Positions 46,157 through 57,033 of a stretch of 64,000 nucleotides of DNA are shown here, piece by piece (positions within the stretch are counted from its first letter, which is position 1; every line of letters begins with the position of its first letter). Location: the NCBI GenBank assembly GCA_023376005.1, contig CM042156.1, positions 46,627,016-46,691,015 on the forward strand, read 5' to 3'. The position numbers and the translations under genes were made by a program. The notes beneath the pieces are model-generated. The model did not search any database. It was not told the origin of the DNA and saw only the letters and a program-made list of their open reading frames with translations. The stretch comes from Doryteuthis pealeii. Taxonomy: Eukaryota; Mollusca; Cephalopoda; Myopsida; Loliginidae.

Positions 46157-46745
46157 GTGTGTGTCTTATTTGTATTTAAAGCTGAACAAACTTTTTATGC
46201 ACCTCATGTCCTCCATATTTGATTTCTGGTAATTTTTTTTTCTCTGTTAGCTTTCTCTTGAAGAATGACAATTTTAACCTTTTGTGTCGGAGATTTCTTG
46301 ATTTCTTTTTCTGATGCACATTAAGAAAAATTATTAGTTATTGAATCTGATTAAACGATACATTGATTAACAGGGGGGGGGGGAATACATTTTTTTTTTT
46401 TTTTTTTTTTTTTAAGATCATCACTGGAATGGTGGTTGATTTAGTTGAAAATTATAGACTGGATTCTACTTGAGAAAAATTTTGAATTAAAAAAATCCAA
46501 ACTTCAATAAAGAGAGACAAATTCAAATAGTCCAATAATAATAAACAAAAAAAAAATACAAAAATGAGGCCACTCCTCGAGACAGTATAAAATGCACAAG
46601 GATGTGAAAATGATCTTTGCTGCAGAATGTGCGTGTGTGGTGGTCAGGCATGCTAAAAAGGTGTGGTGGTATATTTGGCCATCATTTACTCTGTTGTTTT
46701 TTGTTTTGTTTTTTCTTCTCTCTCTGGTTGTGCTGCTGCTAACAG
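46157..46745. other. AT-rich, leads into splice-acceptor-like tract
   Basis: A G run (46373-46383) and T run (46390-46413) occur. From about 46686 the sequence becomes a long pyrimidine tract ending 'tgctgctgctaacag' at 46745, a strong 3' splice-site shape for the exon that follows. Confidence 0.5.
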
Positions 46746-46887
46746 ACTTGCTGTCTATGAGCAAGCAAACTGTTTTAACTGGTGGGAAGATCTTTGTACA
46801 TTAATAAAGATTTATCCACTGCAAAGTCATGTAAACTATTCAGCAAAATGTCTATTATCTCCGTCTAGATGTGGAGGTTGCAAATAG
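46746..46887 (+). CDS. candidate exon, PDGF/VEGF-family growth factor domain
   Basis: After the acceptor at 46745 the frame opens in phase 2 and reads 46 residues: LAVYEQANCFNWWEDLC, TLIKIYPLQSHVNYSAKC, then LLSPSRCGGCK and TAG. PDGF/VEGF domains have a Cys after a Val-Tyr motif, a Glu, then Tyr-Pro and a second Cys, then Arg-Cys-Gly-Gly-Cys-Cys. From the Glu through Tyr-Pro to the second Cys, spacing equals that of VEGF-type domains. The linker to Arg-Cys-Gly-Gly-Cys is one residue longer. The last half-domain (further Cys, receptor-binding loop) is absent. The second Cys of the GlyCysCys pair reads Lys, so either the exon ends near the GAG|GT at 46874-46878 or the copy is broken. Such factors are secreted ligands of receptor tyrosine kinases. 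No in-frame ATG precedes it, so it must be an internal exon, not a whole gene. AATAAA lies at 47059. Family call by eye only. Confidence 0.45.
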
Positions 46888-47265
46888 ATCTTTTTTATTT
46901 TATTTTTTTTTTTTCATTTTTTTCATTTATCTTTTTTTTTTTTTTTAATGTGAGTTGTAAGCATCCTGTTGGTTTGACTCAGTTCATGTTTTTATTTAAA
47001 TAGGATGATGTTTGGGAGGAGGAGATAAGTGGAACTATATGTACAAAATATGTCAAACAATAAAAGACCCCCCCTCCCCGTTTAAACATTTGATTTATAT
47101 TGTCAGGAATATTTATTAACCTGTCAATGCATGAAGATATGAAATGTGCCTTAAAAAAAACAAAAAACTATCAAATAAGCTTAAAACTTTTAAACAAATT
47201 ATTTTGCTTAAATGTTCAATATATTTTTCAGTCAGAAATTTTACCAATTATAATATTAATTTCAG
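46888..47265. other. AT-rich sequence after the candidate exon
   Basis: T-rich runs (46895-46946), AATAAA at 47059-47064 and no further exon recognised. Confidence 0.5.
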
Positions 47266-47460
47266 TACAGTCTATCCTTTGGTATCCATAGGGAATTAGT
47301 TTCTGCTCCCCACCCCTAAATCTTTGGATACATAAGACCCTTGTATAAAATAGTGTAGCATTTGCATATACCCTATGTACATCTTAGTGTAGAATATAAA
47401 TCATTTTAAAATTAAGTGAAGATCTAATACAATGTAAATGGTGTGTGTGAATAGTTTATA
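47266..47460 (+). mobile_element. Tigger/pogo-like MITE, 5' end
   Basis: Begins TA-CAGTCTATCCTTTGGTATCC, the typical terminus of pogo/Tigger-type elements. It continues 'ttggatacataagacccttg', 'tagcatttgcatatacccta' and 'ctaatacaatgtaaatg', the same order as in that MITE type. The 3' terminus was not found, so the copy is truncated or decayed. Confidence 0.6.
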
Positions 47461-48466
47461 TACAATATGAAAAAATTATTTTGGCTGGAAATAATCACCT
47501 AAGAGGGGAAAAATCAACTAATTACTTTATTTTTAATTAAAAAAAGGTAATTTAGTAAAGGTCAAAATGTATATTCTTCAAAATTTGGAATGAAAAGACA
47601 GAGAGTGCACACAACACAAGTAGCAAACAAACAAGATTGTGTGTGTGTATGTGTGTGTGTAAACAATACTCAATAAATACTGGAGGGAGAGAAAGAGACT
47701 GAAGATCTGTAGAAAAGGTTGAGCTATAAAATGGTTTCCCTAAATATCACTTCATTCTTGTGGATAAAAGTTTAGCTTTTTCGAACTTTTCTGGATTTTT
47801 TGTTTCATTAAAACGTTTTTATGAAGCATTAAACTTAAAGCTAAAAATCTCCCAAGACAATTAGTTTCTTTCTCAAGTTTAGAAGTGACAGATGTCTACA
47901 TGAAATATCTTTTTGTATTGTAGAAATACTTTTAATTTGTATAAGCTTCACTTAGGTGGGAAAAGGTTGTTTTTTTTTTGTTTTTTTTTTTTTTTAGATA
48001 AACAAATTTACCAGTTCTAAAAATTTGAACATGTTTTCCTTCATTCATTCATTCATTTTAAAAAAAAATTTTTAATCAAAATGTTCTTTTGGCAATTCAT
48101 TTTTTTGCTATTAAAGTAAGTCTTTAGAATAAAGTGTGATTTTAAGTCTTATTCAATGTTATTTCTTTAGTTTAAATTAATCTACATTCAAACAAATGGA
48201 TTGGTTAAAAATAAAATGTTACTCTATGAAACAAGAATGATAGCAAAATCCTTTTTTTATCCTCAAACTTTTCCAACTCAAAAACTCAAGACTTTTTTGG
48301 TTATTCTTCTGCTCTTTGTGACTCAACAGTTATTTTTGTACCATGTGTTGTTGATAACGAATAATGGATATATATTGTTTATAGATATTTATTAAACATA
48401 GTTCAGTCTTATAACATGATTACAGTAGTGAGGCATACAGTGAAAATTGAACCAAATTTATTGAAA
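47461..48466. other. AT-rich sequence, no gene seen
   Basis: A short (GT)n at 47638-47660, T runs near 47970-47996 and nothing else recognised. Confidence 0.5.
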
Positions 48467-48643
48467 CTCTAGAGTCCTCATGGCATAGTGGCAAACTTGC
48501 TTGACTGAGACATTGTTGTCATTAAGTTTGAGCTCCAGTTTTGCTATTAAGTTCACTTTTGGATTCTTCTTCTACAAGGATAGCGTTGGCATAAAATAAC
48601 CCATGAAGGTTGATATGCCATTAAACAAAGAAACCTTTATTGA
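48467..48643 (+). mobile_element. SINE-B with internal deletion
   Basis: Head 'agtcctcatggcatagtggc', altered B-box 'aagtttgagctcc'. The body jumps from 'gttcacttttggatt' to 'cttcttctacaaggatag', then the usual tail. Confidence 0.8.
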
Positions 48644-49017
48644 GACTCGTCTTTGATATGAGCTTGCTGGTCATTGATTTAACTCCAAGAATTTTCTATC
48701 TGAAGAATGAAAGAAATTTGGCTAGATAACAAATATATCCTATCAAAGTAGGATACTCAGGATTTATTACCAAGACAGCTCTGGTATATCTGGCTAAATT
48801 TGTTATGATTACATTTGAAAGGAGGAAATTTATTAAGAGGCTCCAAGAACAGAACTGAGTCTGCATTCTTTACTTGTGTCAGAGAACAGTCAAAGCTTGC
48901 TGGTCTCCTAATTTCCCCTACAGTTAGTATTTATGAACTTATCCATTATCTGACCATCCACTCTCATAAAGACTTTATTGGAGGCATCGCTACTATCTTA
49001 GTAGTATGTATACTACT
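48644..49017. other. sequence with no recognised content
   Basis: A 77-codon plus-strand frame starts at 48815. Its translation resembles nothing recognised and it runs into a SINE-D remnant. Confidence 0.4.
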
Positions 49018-49260
49018 ATACAGGATTCAACACAAGGACAGTTTTTAAGTAGAGTTCAACTGGTTTGAATTCAGTTTTCCCAGTGTCAGATTAATCCATG
49101 GCAGGATTCTCATGCTTCAAACTTCTTTGAGTCCCTTGACATCTACCTCTCATGCTCTCCTTTCATATGATTTTGGTGGGCCCCTTAGCTTCAGTCTAGC
49201 CAGCCTTATGGATAGTGCTGCATTGAGTTTTCCTTCTAGAATGGTTACCAGTCTTCTTCA
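49018..49260 (-). repeat. SINE-D remnants
   Basis: Pieces at 49018-49080 ('ggattcaacacaaggacagt', 'ctggtttgaattcagttttc') and 49228-49260 ('gttttccttctagaatggtt') match the minus-strand SINE-D 3' half. Unrelated, GC-richer sequence lies between them. Confidence 0.5.
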
Positions 49261-49445
49261 CATTATGGTCAAGTTAGGCTGAAAGAACAGGTTCTCGCTA
49301 GATCTCTGAAGTTAAGCAGTGATGAGCCTATTTAATACTTAATTGGGTGACATAGTAAGCAACCTGAGTCCTTTGTTTATCAAAATGATTTGAGTTGGCA
49401 TCAAATGACCTGAAAAGGGTTGATATGCCGTAAAACAACCAACCA
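49261..49445 (+). mobile_element. SINE-F (5S rRNA-derived)
   Basis: Head follows the 5S rRNA order: 'ggttctcgctagatct', 'ctgaagttaagcagtgatga', 'gcctatttaatacttaattg', 'ggtgacatagtaagcaacc'. The tail is 'ggcatcaaatgacctgaaaa', 'gggttgatatgccgtaaaac' plus a CAAC-rich end. The internal Pol III promoter region of 5S is the part retained. Confidence 0.85.
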
Positions 49446-51392
49446 ACCAGTCTTCTTAGCAGTGTTAAAGTGAGTTAGTGTACTGTTGGTTTGAACAACA
49501 GCAACTAGCTAAGCACAACTGAACCATTTTGCAGTGGTATTGCAGCAAGATAAATTCGTATTCAGTTACAATTACTTGCTGCCTTGTCTTACCAATTTGA
49601 TGGTAATTGGAACTAGTATGATTATTCTACAAGCAGTAGATGTACAAAAACTTCTATAATTTTATATGTTGAATGGCATTCATTGTTTGATACTGGTAAA
49701 TCATTTTAAAAAGAATAAATGAATTTCTGTTTTTAAAAATCTGTAAAACTCATTGTCCAGATTTTCCTCTTTTATTGCTTCCATAATTATCAGGCAATAA
49801 AAAAAACAAAAAAAACAAAACAAGGTCAGTTTTTTTTTTGTCTAATTGTTAAATCAAGTCTGTTGTTCTCATTACATTAATAAAAAAAAACATGAATGGA
49901 TAAAAATGCATTATTTAAATATTTACATTTGAGAACTGGTGTCTGCAGTTGGTTATTCATTATTTTTTCTCTAGAATCATTCACACTTTCAATGTCATTG
50001 TCCCTATGAATGTCACACTTTTAATTTATTTTAAAATAAATTTTCCCCTAGATCTTCACTATCTTCTGGATTAGCATACATTTTCTTTTATCATTTACTT
50101 AAAAAGGTCACCTTTGCTGATCATTAAACTTAATGTTTAGTCACAACATCCTATTTATAGAAATTGTTATAATTAATTGCAAATGAATAATAAAAGCAGA
50201 AAAGATACCCTATGATTAACATTTGATAATTATTTCCCTTGAGAATTTATAATGATCAGGGTGAGTGCAAAGAAAGACAGACTATTAATGTTAAGTTTCA
50301 ATTTGAATTGTAAATTGCATTATTCTTTACTAGCAGGACCCGTAGAATTTCCACAAAACGAAACAAAAATCAAGAGGAGCTAGTTAAGCCAGAAACAATG
50401 ATTTGCAATTTCATTACATGTAAATCCTACTGTTGTCTTTGTAATAAATAATACAAAAATAAAAGTGACAAAAACAATTTCTGGGTGGGGGGTGGGCTGG
50501 AAATTCGTCTGACGCTGGCTCGCTAAAACATTGCGTAAATTAGGGCAGGAGGCTTGGGTGACATAAGATCAAAATTACCAAAATATCTTCCGTAATTCCC
50601 AATTTCAATATTACAAATAAAACAAACGTAACTTTTTTTTTTTCTTTTTCTTTTATTCATTTTAATTTTACATTGGGCATTTAAGCAATGCAAGACCATT
50701 TGGAATGTTCCATTTTTAAAATTGGGTGAAATAAAATGGGACAAATAAGAAATCTGCGATTAAGTGACACTAGATAATGTATATTCACATTTTTGCATTG
50801 CATCTTGGATTATTTGGACAGTCTCATTTTTAACCAGAGGGTGTTGCAGGATGATAACATACGGAAGATTTAGGAACAACTGTATTAATATATAGAAGTT
50901 AGAGCATTTTAAGTCTTCTGATGTAGACACAGTTTTGCTGTGTTATAATAAGCTACAAAAATCAGATCATTATAAACAGATTCAGAACAATTTTTCTATA
51001 ATAAAAATGTCAGTCATTAGAATAAAAGTGGTTGACTTGAATTACCTATACTGCTGCTCTTCATGATGAAAATGATCAGTAATTATAAATTCTGATTGCT
51101 ATACATTCTTCAAACTGCTTCCCCATCCATAAGAATATACTGTTACAATGTTGTTGTTTTTTTCTCTCTCTCTCTCTTCCTTCTTCAATAAATATATATA
51201 ATACATACACATTCCTGTTGTGTGAGGCTAAACTTATTGCTTGGTTCACTCATGTTTTACTTTAAACTTTCTTTATATCTCCACTCAAAACTTTGCATAA
51301 ATCATATGACATTGGATAAGATGCAAAAAATTTAATGGGGGTATTTCATGAATAAATTCTGCCTACAAACTTTTAACATGCTTCTTGTTATT
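49446..51392. other. AT-rich sequence, no gene seen
   Basis: No recognised repeat. Homopolymers include A runs at 49800-49820 and T runs near 50632-50652. (CT)n at 51163-51178. Confidence 0.5.
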
Positions 51393-51565
51393 AGGTTGGT
51401 TGTTTTTAAGGCATATCAACCCTTTTTGAGTCATTTAATGCTGAATCAAGTCATTTTTTTATAACTAAGGACTCCGGTTGTTTACAGTACCTGCTGTTAC
51501 TTAAGTGGTCACACAATTAAGAATTGAACAGGGTCGTTGATGTTTAACTTTGGTGATCTAACTGA
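51393..51565 (-). mobile_element. SINE-F (5S rRNA-derived), minus strand
   Basis: Tail 'aaggcatatcaaccctttt', 'tgagtcatttaatgctgaat', then the 5S-like head inverted: 'cttaagtggtcacacaatta', 'gatgtttaactttggtgatc'. Confidence 0.8.
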
Positions 51566-51951
51566 CAACACTAGTGATAATTTGACAGGTACTCAAATAT
51601 TTGGTGAATAGTTCTTACTGTAGATCTTTAAAATATTGGTGGATATAATCTTTTACATTTTATTTTCATTTTTTAATTTATTTTGTAAAGATTTACTAAG
51701 TGAATAAAAGGAAATATCCCCTCCCCTACACACACACACACTGTTGGATTGTGCGGATAAAGAATTGACTAAGATAACAGCAAGTATTTATTTTTCTCTT
51801 CGGAGTTGTAATTTAGGATTCAAATGAGAAAAATGAAGATTCCAATTTTGTTTCCCACAATGCACTTTCTTTCTTTTTTTTTTTTCTTTTTCTTTAATGG
51901 GACTCTGCAAGTTTGTACTTATTAACTAAGCATTACTTAGACTGGCACACA
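51566..51951. other. AT-rich sequence, no gene seen
   Basis: Contains a short (CA)n at 51727-51741 and a T run at 51868-51888. Confidence 0.5.
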
Positions 51952-52050
51952 CGGTTTAGATTCCTTGCAGTACCTACTCTTACTAAGTGGTCACCCATCT
52001 AAGAATTGAGCAGGCTTTTTAATACTTAACTTTGGTGATTTAGTGTGAAC
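51952..52050 (-). repeat. SINE-F head fragment
   Basis: 'ttgcagtacctactcttact', 'aagtggtcacccatctaaga', 'ttaacttTGGTGATTTAGTG' match the inverted 5S-like head. The shared tail is missing. Confidence 0.7.
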
Positions 52051-52529
52051 CAGTTCATATTGCTGAAATGATATTCAGTGTAGTTTACTTTGAAGTAGGA
52101 GGGGCAAAGCATTTCCTGCTCCCCAGGAATGCACTGTAGTTGTCATTTTTTATTTGATTGCACGTCAGCTGATTTGGTCTTTTTTTTTTTTTTTTTTTAA
52201 TTTTTTCCCCTTCTAGATTTGTCAAGGCCAACTTATGCCAATACAACATTTGAAAAGTTACCCAGTCTCTCAGTAGCTTTCTTAATTCATAATATATACA
52301 AGAGTCAGATGAAAAGTTCATAGGCTAACTAAGATACTTTCCTGGAATGTGACCAAATGCGGTTTAATATGTACTCAATGTTTATTTCCAAGTTATAAAA
52401 ATTGTTATACAAAAGAAATTTCTTGAAAAAAATCACCAAAAATCATTGCAGTAATTAAAACTTGGATTCCAAAATTTCAGGATTGCAGGTCTGGATTCAG
52501 CCCTAAATGTTTTTAATTTACTCATGACG
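52051..52529. other. AT-rich sequence, no gene seen
   Basis: T run at 52181-52198; short frames only. Confidence 0.5.
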
Positions 52530-52651
52530 TTGGCCTGATTCCAAAATGGTATCATATGTAGGGCTACAGCCTCTAGGAGTAAAGTTGAAAAAATGTGACA
52601 CGCTGACATTCGCATTTATTATTATGAGAGAGAGAGAGAGAGAGAGAGAGA
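52530..52651. repeat. repeat J plus (GA)n
   Basis: 'aaaatggtatcatatgtagg', 'gctacagcctctaggagtaa', 'gttgaaaaaatgtgacacgc' recur at 63830-63910. A (GA)n run follows at 52626-52651, where the other copy has only 'agagaaagtgagata'. Confidence 0.65.
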
Positions 52652-53138
52652 ATGTCTGCATTTAAAAACTTGTTCAATTCAATATTAAAATATTTTTGTT
52701 TATATTTCAATTTATTGTTTTTCGAGGGTTAAAATTTTTAAAGTAATTCATTAAAGCAGAAACAAGACATTTTTGTTTCCTGATTTAAAACTATATATGC
52801 AACTTTTTCATATTTTACTTGTTATTTTCTAAGCTTAGTTTATCACATGAGAATCAAACTCACTAACCACTTGATGCACCCTTCCATTTTCTTTTAGTTT
52901 TCAACTGCTAAGGTAAGTCAAGGACTTAGTGAATGAGAGTCACACTCAATTATTTCTGGACGACAGTCAAACTCTAGTATTTCTGGATAATGTTATATAT
53001 TTCCTCTGATGAAGGAGAGTAACGTCTCTGAAATATTAACAATATGTTAGTATGAAATAAAACTAAACTTAACATTCCAAAACTGAGTTTCTTATATTTC
53101 ACACCCTATACGTCATACTAAATCCCAAATATATTATA
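52652..53138. other. AT-rich sequence with a SINE-C scrap
   Basis: A SINE-C tail/head scrap lies near 52828-52885 ('ttctaagcttagtttatcac', 'actcactaaccacttgatgc'). The rest is featureless. Confidence 0.45.
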
Positions 53139-53164
53139 GACACACACACACACACACACACATA

Positions 53165-53212
<48 letters not shown>

Positions 53213-53245
53213 ACACAACACACACACACACACACACACACACAT
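53139..53245. repeat. (CA)n-(TA)n-(CA)n microsatellite
   Basis: CA repeats, about 20 TA units and CA repeats again. It lies immediately upstream of the SINE-E copy. Confidence 0.95.
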
Positions 53246-53255
53246 GCAAACTGAG

Positions 53256-53790
53256 GTGCCCTGTTAGCTGGGGCATTAGAATGCACCGACTGCTCCTCTG
53301 CGGAGGGGTAAGATTCCCCCAATGGGGCCACCTGTTCGCTGTGGGTGGTGACACATGATGCTTAAGGATAGAACCCATTTCTTGGGCTCGACAGGCAATT
53401 GGCTGGCCACGTCAAGCCCTAGCACCTATATGATTGCCCCAACCCTATTGCCCTTATGGCAACCCCCAATCCTTCTTATCATATAGGTGCTAGAAGGCAG
53501 TGGCTGAGAGTCTACATGTCCTGGGAATGACGTTAAACTCTATCTGATGGTGAGGTTCCAGTTCTGGAGGTTTGGGGAATGTGGAGCACCCCTTCATCAC
53601 CATTGCTCCCTGGTCCACTCTGACCCAGAATGGTAGTACCTGTTAGGGTCCCATCTATGGGTTGAATAGAAAAACATGAGTTTATAAACAAAATTGTATT
53701 ATGCATTAAGAATGAATTTATTTCACAACTTTGTCGGCATTAAATGACCCACAGAGGTTGATATGCCGTAAAACAAAACAAACCAAACTC
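53256..53790 (+). mobile_element. SINE-E, full length
   Basis: Best-preserved copy. 5' 'ccctgttagctggggcatta', 'ccgactgctcctctgcggag'; middle 'tggctggccacgtcaagccc', 'ctatctgatggtgaggttcc', 'gtagtacctgttagggtccc'; tail 'gcattaaatgacccacagag', 'gttgatatgccgtaaaac'. Compared with 40635-41216, a stretch near 'acccatttcttgggct' is shorter. Frames here are incidental. Confidence 0.83.
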
Positions 53791-53835
53791 ACTAGATATA
53801 TCAACAAAGAAGCATACATAGATCCCACAATGACA

Positions 53836-53836
<1 letters not shown>

Positions 53837-53877
<41 letters not shown>

Positions 53878-54155
53878 ACCAACCCACCCACATGAGCAGG
53901 ATGCAACACAAGGCTAATTTCTTTAGTGCAGTTTAACAAGTTTAAATTCAGAGTTTTCCTTCTCCTAGACTGGTTGCCATACAAAAGTTAAATAGCCCAG
54001 TCTGTCCTATTTACCCATAGCTGGATTGAAAATAGATGGATTCATACCTTTCCCAAGGGTATTAGCGCTATGTGAAATGCAAATAGCCTTTTCCAGGATT
54101 TGAACTTGGAACACAGTCCATTTCTTATGACGATAACCATTACACTACATGCCTC
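53837..54155 (-). mobile_element. SINE-D with TA/CA tail
   Basis: Minus strand: microsatellite tail (53837-53880), then 'gagcaggatgcaacacaagg', 'ccttctcctagactggttgc', 'ttcatacctttcccaagggt', head 'gataaccattacactacatg'. Again the simple repeat starts at the SINE 3' end. Confidence 0.82.
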
Positions 54156-54199
54156 TTAAACATATTTAGACAAAGTTTGGTCTTGTCTTATGTTAGTCA

Positions 54200-54440
54200 A
54201 GTAACAGTTAAAGCAGTACTTAATTGGATGACCACTTAAGCAACAGCAGGTACTGTAAGCAACTGAGTCCATTGTTTGTCAAAAAAGATCCAAAAATGGT
54301 TGATATGCTGGGGGGAGAGGAGAGAAAAAAAAACAACCAGCTTTAAGCTCTAGTGTGGGTCACATCACCAAAGTTAAGTGACGAGCCTGTACAGTATTTA
54401 GATGGGTGACGAGCAAGTGCTGTCAGCAACCTCTGTGCCA
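54200..54440 (+). mobile_element. two SINE-F (5S-derived) copies in tandem
   Basis: The first copy (54200-54318) keeps 'acttaattggatgaccactt' and 'aagcaacagcaggtactgta' and an eroded tail ('ggttgatatgctgg'). The second (54345-54440) keeps the 5S-like head 'catcaccaaagttaagtgac', 'atttagatgggtgacgagca' but no tail. Both point the same way. Confidence 0.72.
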
Positions 54441-55051
54441 GACTAAGTGAAGGTTAGTAAATCATAAGTTTATGCTTAGGGTGGGTTTTTTTTTTTCTCT
54501 TTTTGTTTTTGTTTTTCGTCTGATATTTATTTATTCTTTTGTCTACCTCTTTACCTCCCTTCCCAATTTGATAACCTGTGCTGATCTTGACTTTTAAGGT
54601 TTTCAAGGCAAAACATTCTGGCTGTTAAGTCTGATCGATTGTCTTATTTAATCGAAGCAGATCAATGTTATTCAATCTAATCCTCATAATGATCAGTGAT
54701 TAAGAATCATCTTACAGCATTGACCTTTACATGCAGCTTGGGGGGGGGGGTGAGAGCGGCCATGACTTCTCATTTTCATGGCTTCCTTTTCACCTTAATC
54801 TCACTTTTTTAATGCCTTTATTGCACGCTTTTGTGTAATACTTGACACAACTTATCATTATTTATCTAGTCTCATCCATGATACTTTTTTTTAATTTTTT
54901 TAATTTTTTTTTTTTATCTTTATTTATTTATTTATTTATTTATTTTTTTACAGCATGTGCAAATTGAATAAGTAATTTCAGAATTTGCAGGTAATTAACA
55001 GAAATTGAATAAGAAGTCATGGTGCATCAAACAAGATAGATTTAATTAACT
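54441..55051. other. AT-rich sequence with G and T runs
   Basis: Eleven-G run at 54739-54749, T-rich (TTTA)n at 54921-54950. No gene was seen. Confidence 0.5.
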
Positions 55052-55310
55052 AGGGCCAGGTTAGTTCAATCGGTAAAACGTTTGGCTAGAAACCACAAGG
55101 TTCCTAGTTCGATACCGGCCCTCACCAACTCAGCGTATGAGTAGCACAGGGATCTGTGTGGTAAAGTGAGGAGCTGATGGTAGGTGTGGTGCTCCACCTC
55201 AGACACAAAAACAATCTCCTTGGTCTAACACTATTGAAAAGGGGATAGACTCCCTCGCTGATTGGCCGATACTGATTTTAGACCACCCCAACGACTTTAC
55301 TTACTTTTTT
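55052..55310 (+). mobile_element. SINE-A (tRNA-derived), full length
   Basis: Head 'aggttagttcaatcggtaaa' (A-box) and 'ggttcctagttcgatacc' (B-box) on the plus strand. Body 'gtaggtgtggtgctccacct', 'aatctccttggtctaacac'. Tail 'caacgactttacttac'. Confidence 0.88.
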
Positions 55311-55312
55311 TA

Positions 55313-55405
55313 AAGTCTGGCACAAGGTCACATGTTGGAGCATCTCCCCAGTGAGGATCAAAATCTCTATACTAGCAAAAGTCCCATGGGACTTAGTTCT
55401 TAATC
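55313..55405 (-). repeat. SINE-C body fragment
   Basis: 'gtctggcacaaggtcacatg' and 'ccagtgaggatcaaaatctc' match SINE-C; the head is lost. Confidence 0.5.
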
Positions 55406-55429
55406 ATCCAATAGGAAACATTGCTTAGC

Positions 55430-55600
55430 AAGACACAAGGTCAGATGAGTGAAATGAAGGCAAAAAGATTATATTGCAGTAATCTTTCAAGTAAAGACTG
55501 CCAAAATCCTGGCCTTTACCTGGACTTGAACACTGACCACCAGTGTCAGTGGGATACATGCAATTATCTCGTCCACAAAACAAAACTGGATTTGATTAAG
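55430..55600 (-). repeat. interspersed repeat K, copy 3
   Basis: 'aaagattatattgcagtaat', 'atcctggcctttacctggac', 'ttgaacactgaccaccagtg' follow the order of 23950-24115. Confidence 0.45.
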
Positions 55601-55623
55601 TTTTGAGGTGCTGCATTACATTT

Positions 55624-56226
55624 ACTAGCAAATATATGCCCCCCCCCCCAGCAAGTGTTTAAGTTTTAATGTAAGAAAATATTATATTAAATTAGAAAGG
55701 CTAATGAAACTAAATAAGAATGCAGATAAAAAGAGAGGGTGTATAATCAAAAAATAGAACAAATGAAACCTACTCTTCCATCCCTCCTGTCTTTCATTGC
55801 TAAATTTTCCAAATTTAACTATTTAGTTAAAATAGGAAGTAAAGAATAAAATTAGTTATTTCTTCTTATTAATGGATTTCTTTTAAGATTTAATCCCAAA
55901 GATTTTTTTGTATTTATTAAGATCAAACCAAACAATTAGAAATCAATAATACTAAGCATATATTTTTAAAATCAAATTTTTAATATCAATATGCAAATCA
56001 GCCTTCCTGTTCACACTGTAAACCGCTATTTTGTTGTATATATAAAAACAATTGCATGTTATTAGTATGTAGTATTAATAATGTAAACCAATTTTATTAA
56101 TAATTGTGGTTTAAATAAAAATAAAAATTATGGAGAATGTGATGTAAATAACTAAGGGAATTGTGACTTGAGTAGTAATATAGTTTTGGTTACAGACAGG
56201 AAAACACAACCTCCATTATAATAAGA
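55624..56226 (+). repeat. 0.6-kb direct repeat, copy 2
   Basis: Second copy of the sequence at 35148-35762, same orientation. Differences are scattered substitutions, a C run at 55638-55649 and small indels. Both copies begin near 'actag' plus 'aaatatatgc' and end at 'ccattataataagat'. Confidence 0.85.
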
Positions 56227-56439
56227 TAATGAAGTATTATTAGATCCTGTCAAGATTGAGTAACAACATTTTGCTGTTACATGGGCAGATAAGGTTGTTA
56301 GATTTGCCCAAATACTTTCTCATCCACTCTTCTTTTTTTTTTTAAACATTTGTCATGCCAATGATAAAGGATATTGTCAAAATATCTGGTAGTGTGACAG
56401 CACAGGGAGAATTAGATTCATGCCTTTTAAAGTGAATAT

Positions 56440-56620
56440 AAGTAACCTCTATTGAAATTCAAAGTTTTTCTTCTCCTAGACCTGTTGCCTTACCAAGATT
56501 AAAGAGATCAGTCTATCCTACTATTTATCCATAGTTAGGAGAAGAGATAGATTTATTCCTTTACCAAAAGTATCTTCTTGTCCTGGATGTGAACTCATCT
56601 TGCCAATTGCAATTCCTCCA
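56440..56620 (-). repeat. SINE-D, degenerate
   Basis: 'cttctcctagacctgttgcc', 'tcagtctatcctactattta', 'tcctggatgtgaactca' are a diverged minus-strand SINE-D without a clear head. Confidence 0.55.
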
Positions 56621-56941
56621 ACAATAAATGTCATACAATATTCCAGAATAATACTATGTATGTCTGTTAGAAGATCTAATTATTGACTTATAGAAATGTA
56701 TCATGTAATTTAGGATTGAAAAATGGTTGTGTTTAAAAAATTCTTTTTATTTCTTTTTTTTTTTTTCCTCTTGTAAAAAGAAGTTTTTGCTCATTTTATT
56801 TTAAGTTTTGAAAACTCTGAAATTGCAAATGAAGCTGTTGATAGTATTATTGTTTTTTCTTTGACCCTGACATATTTTTGTCTCTTTTTAGTCTACTTGA
56901 CAAAGGAACAAATGATCAGATTTCATTGAAATGATATAATT

Positions 56942-56999
<58 letters not shown>

Positions 57000-57033
57000 C
57001 TATACCTCATGCTATATATATATATATATATAT
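56942..57033. repeat. (GT)n-(TA)n microsatellites
   Basis: GT repeat passes into TA, then a short spacer and a second TA array. Confidence 0.95.

Noticed and set aside
46663..46887. Whole 74-codon frame as a small secreted peptide with a signal sequence
   Set aside because: The apparent start is GTG and no in-frame ATG lies between it and the preceding stop (TAA at 46654). The hydrophobic part is the translated polypyrimidine tract of the splice acceptor.
49261..49445. 5S rRNA gene
   Set aside because: The 5S similarity covers only the promoter-containing head. The copies carry SINE tails and many mutations, so these are retroposons rather than rRNA genes.
53139..53245. CRISPR-like or satellite array
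   Set aside because: Only dinucleotide repeats without unique spacers. No CRISPR features occur anywhere in the window.
53134..53378. Minus-strand frames of about 65-70 codons
   Set aside because: They are made of translated CA/TA microsatellite plus SINE-E sequence. The same applies to frames at 45622-46132 and 57236-57495.
55052..55130. tRNA gene (also at the heads of the other SINE-A, -B, -C and -D copies)
   Set aside because: A- and B-box-like sequences are present, but no complete cloverleaf with a matching acceptor stem was found, and each head continues into a SINE body.
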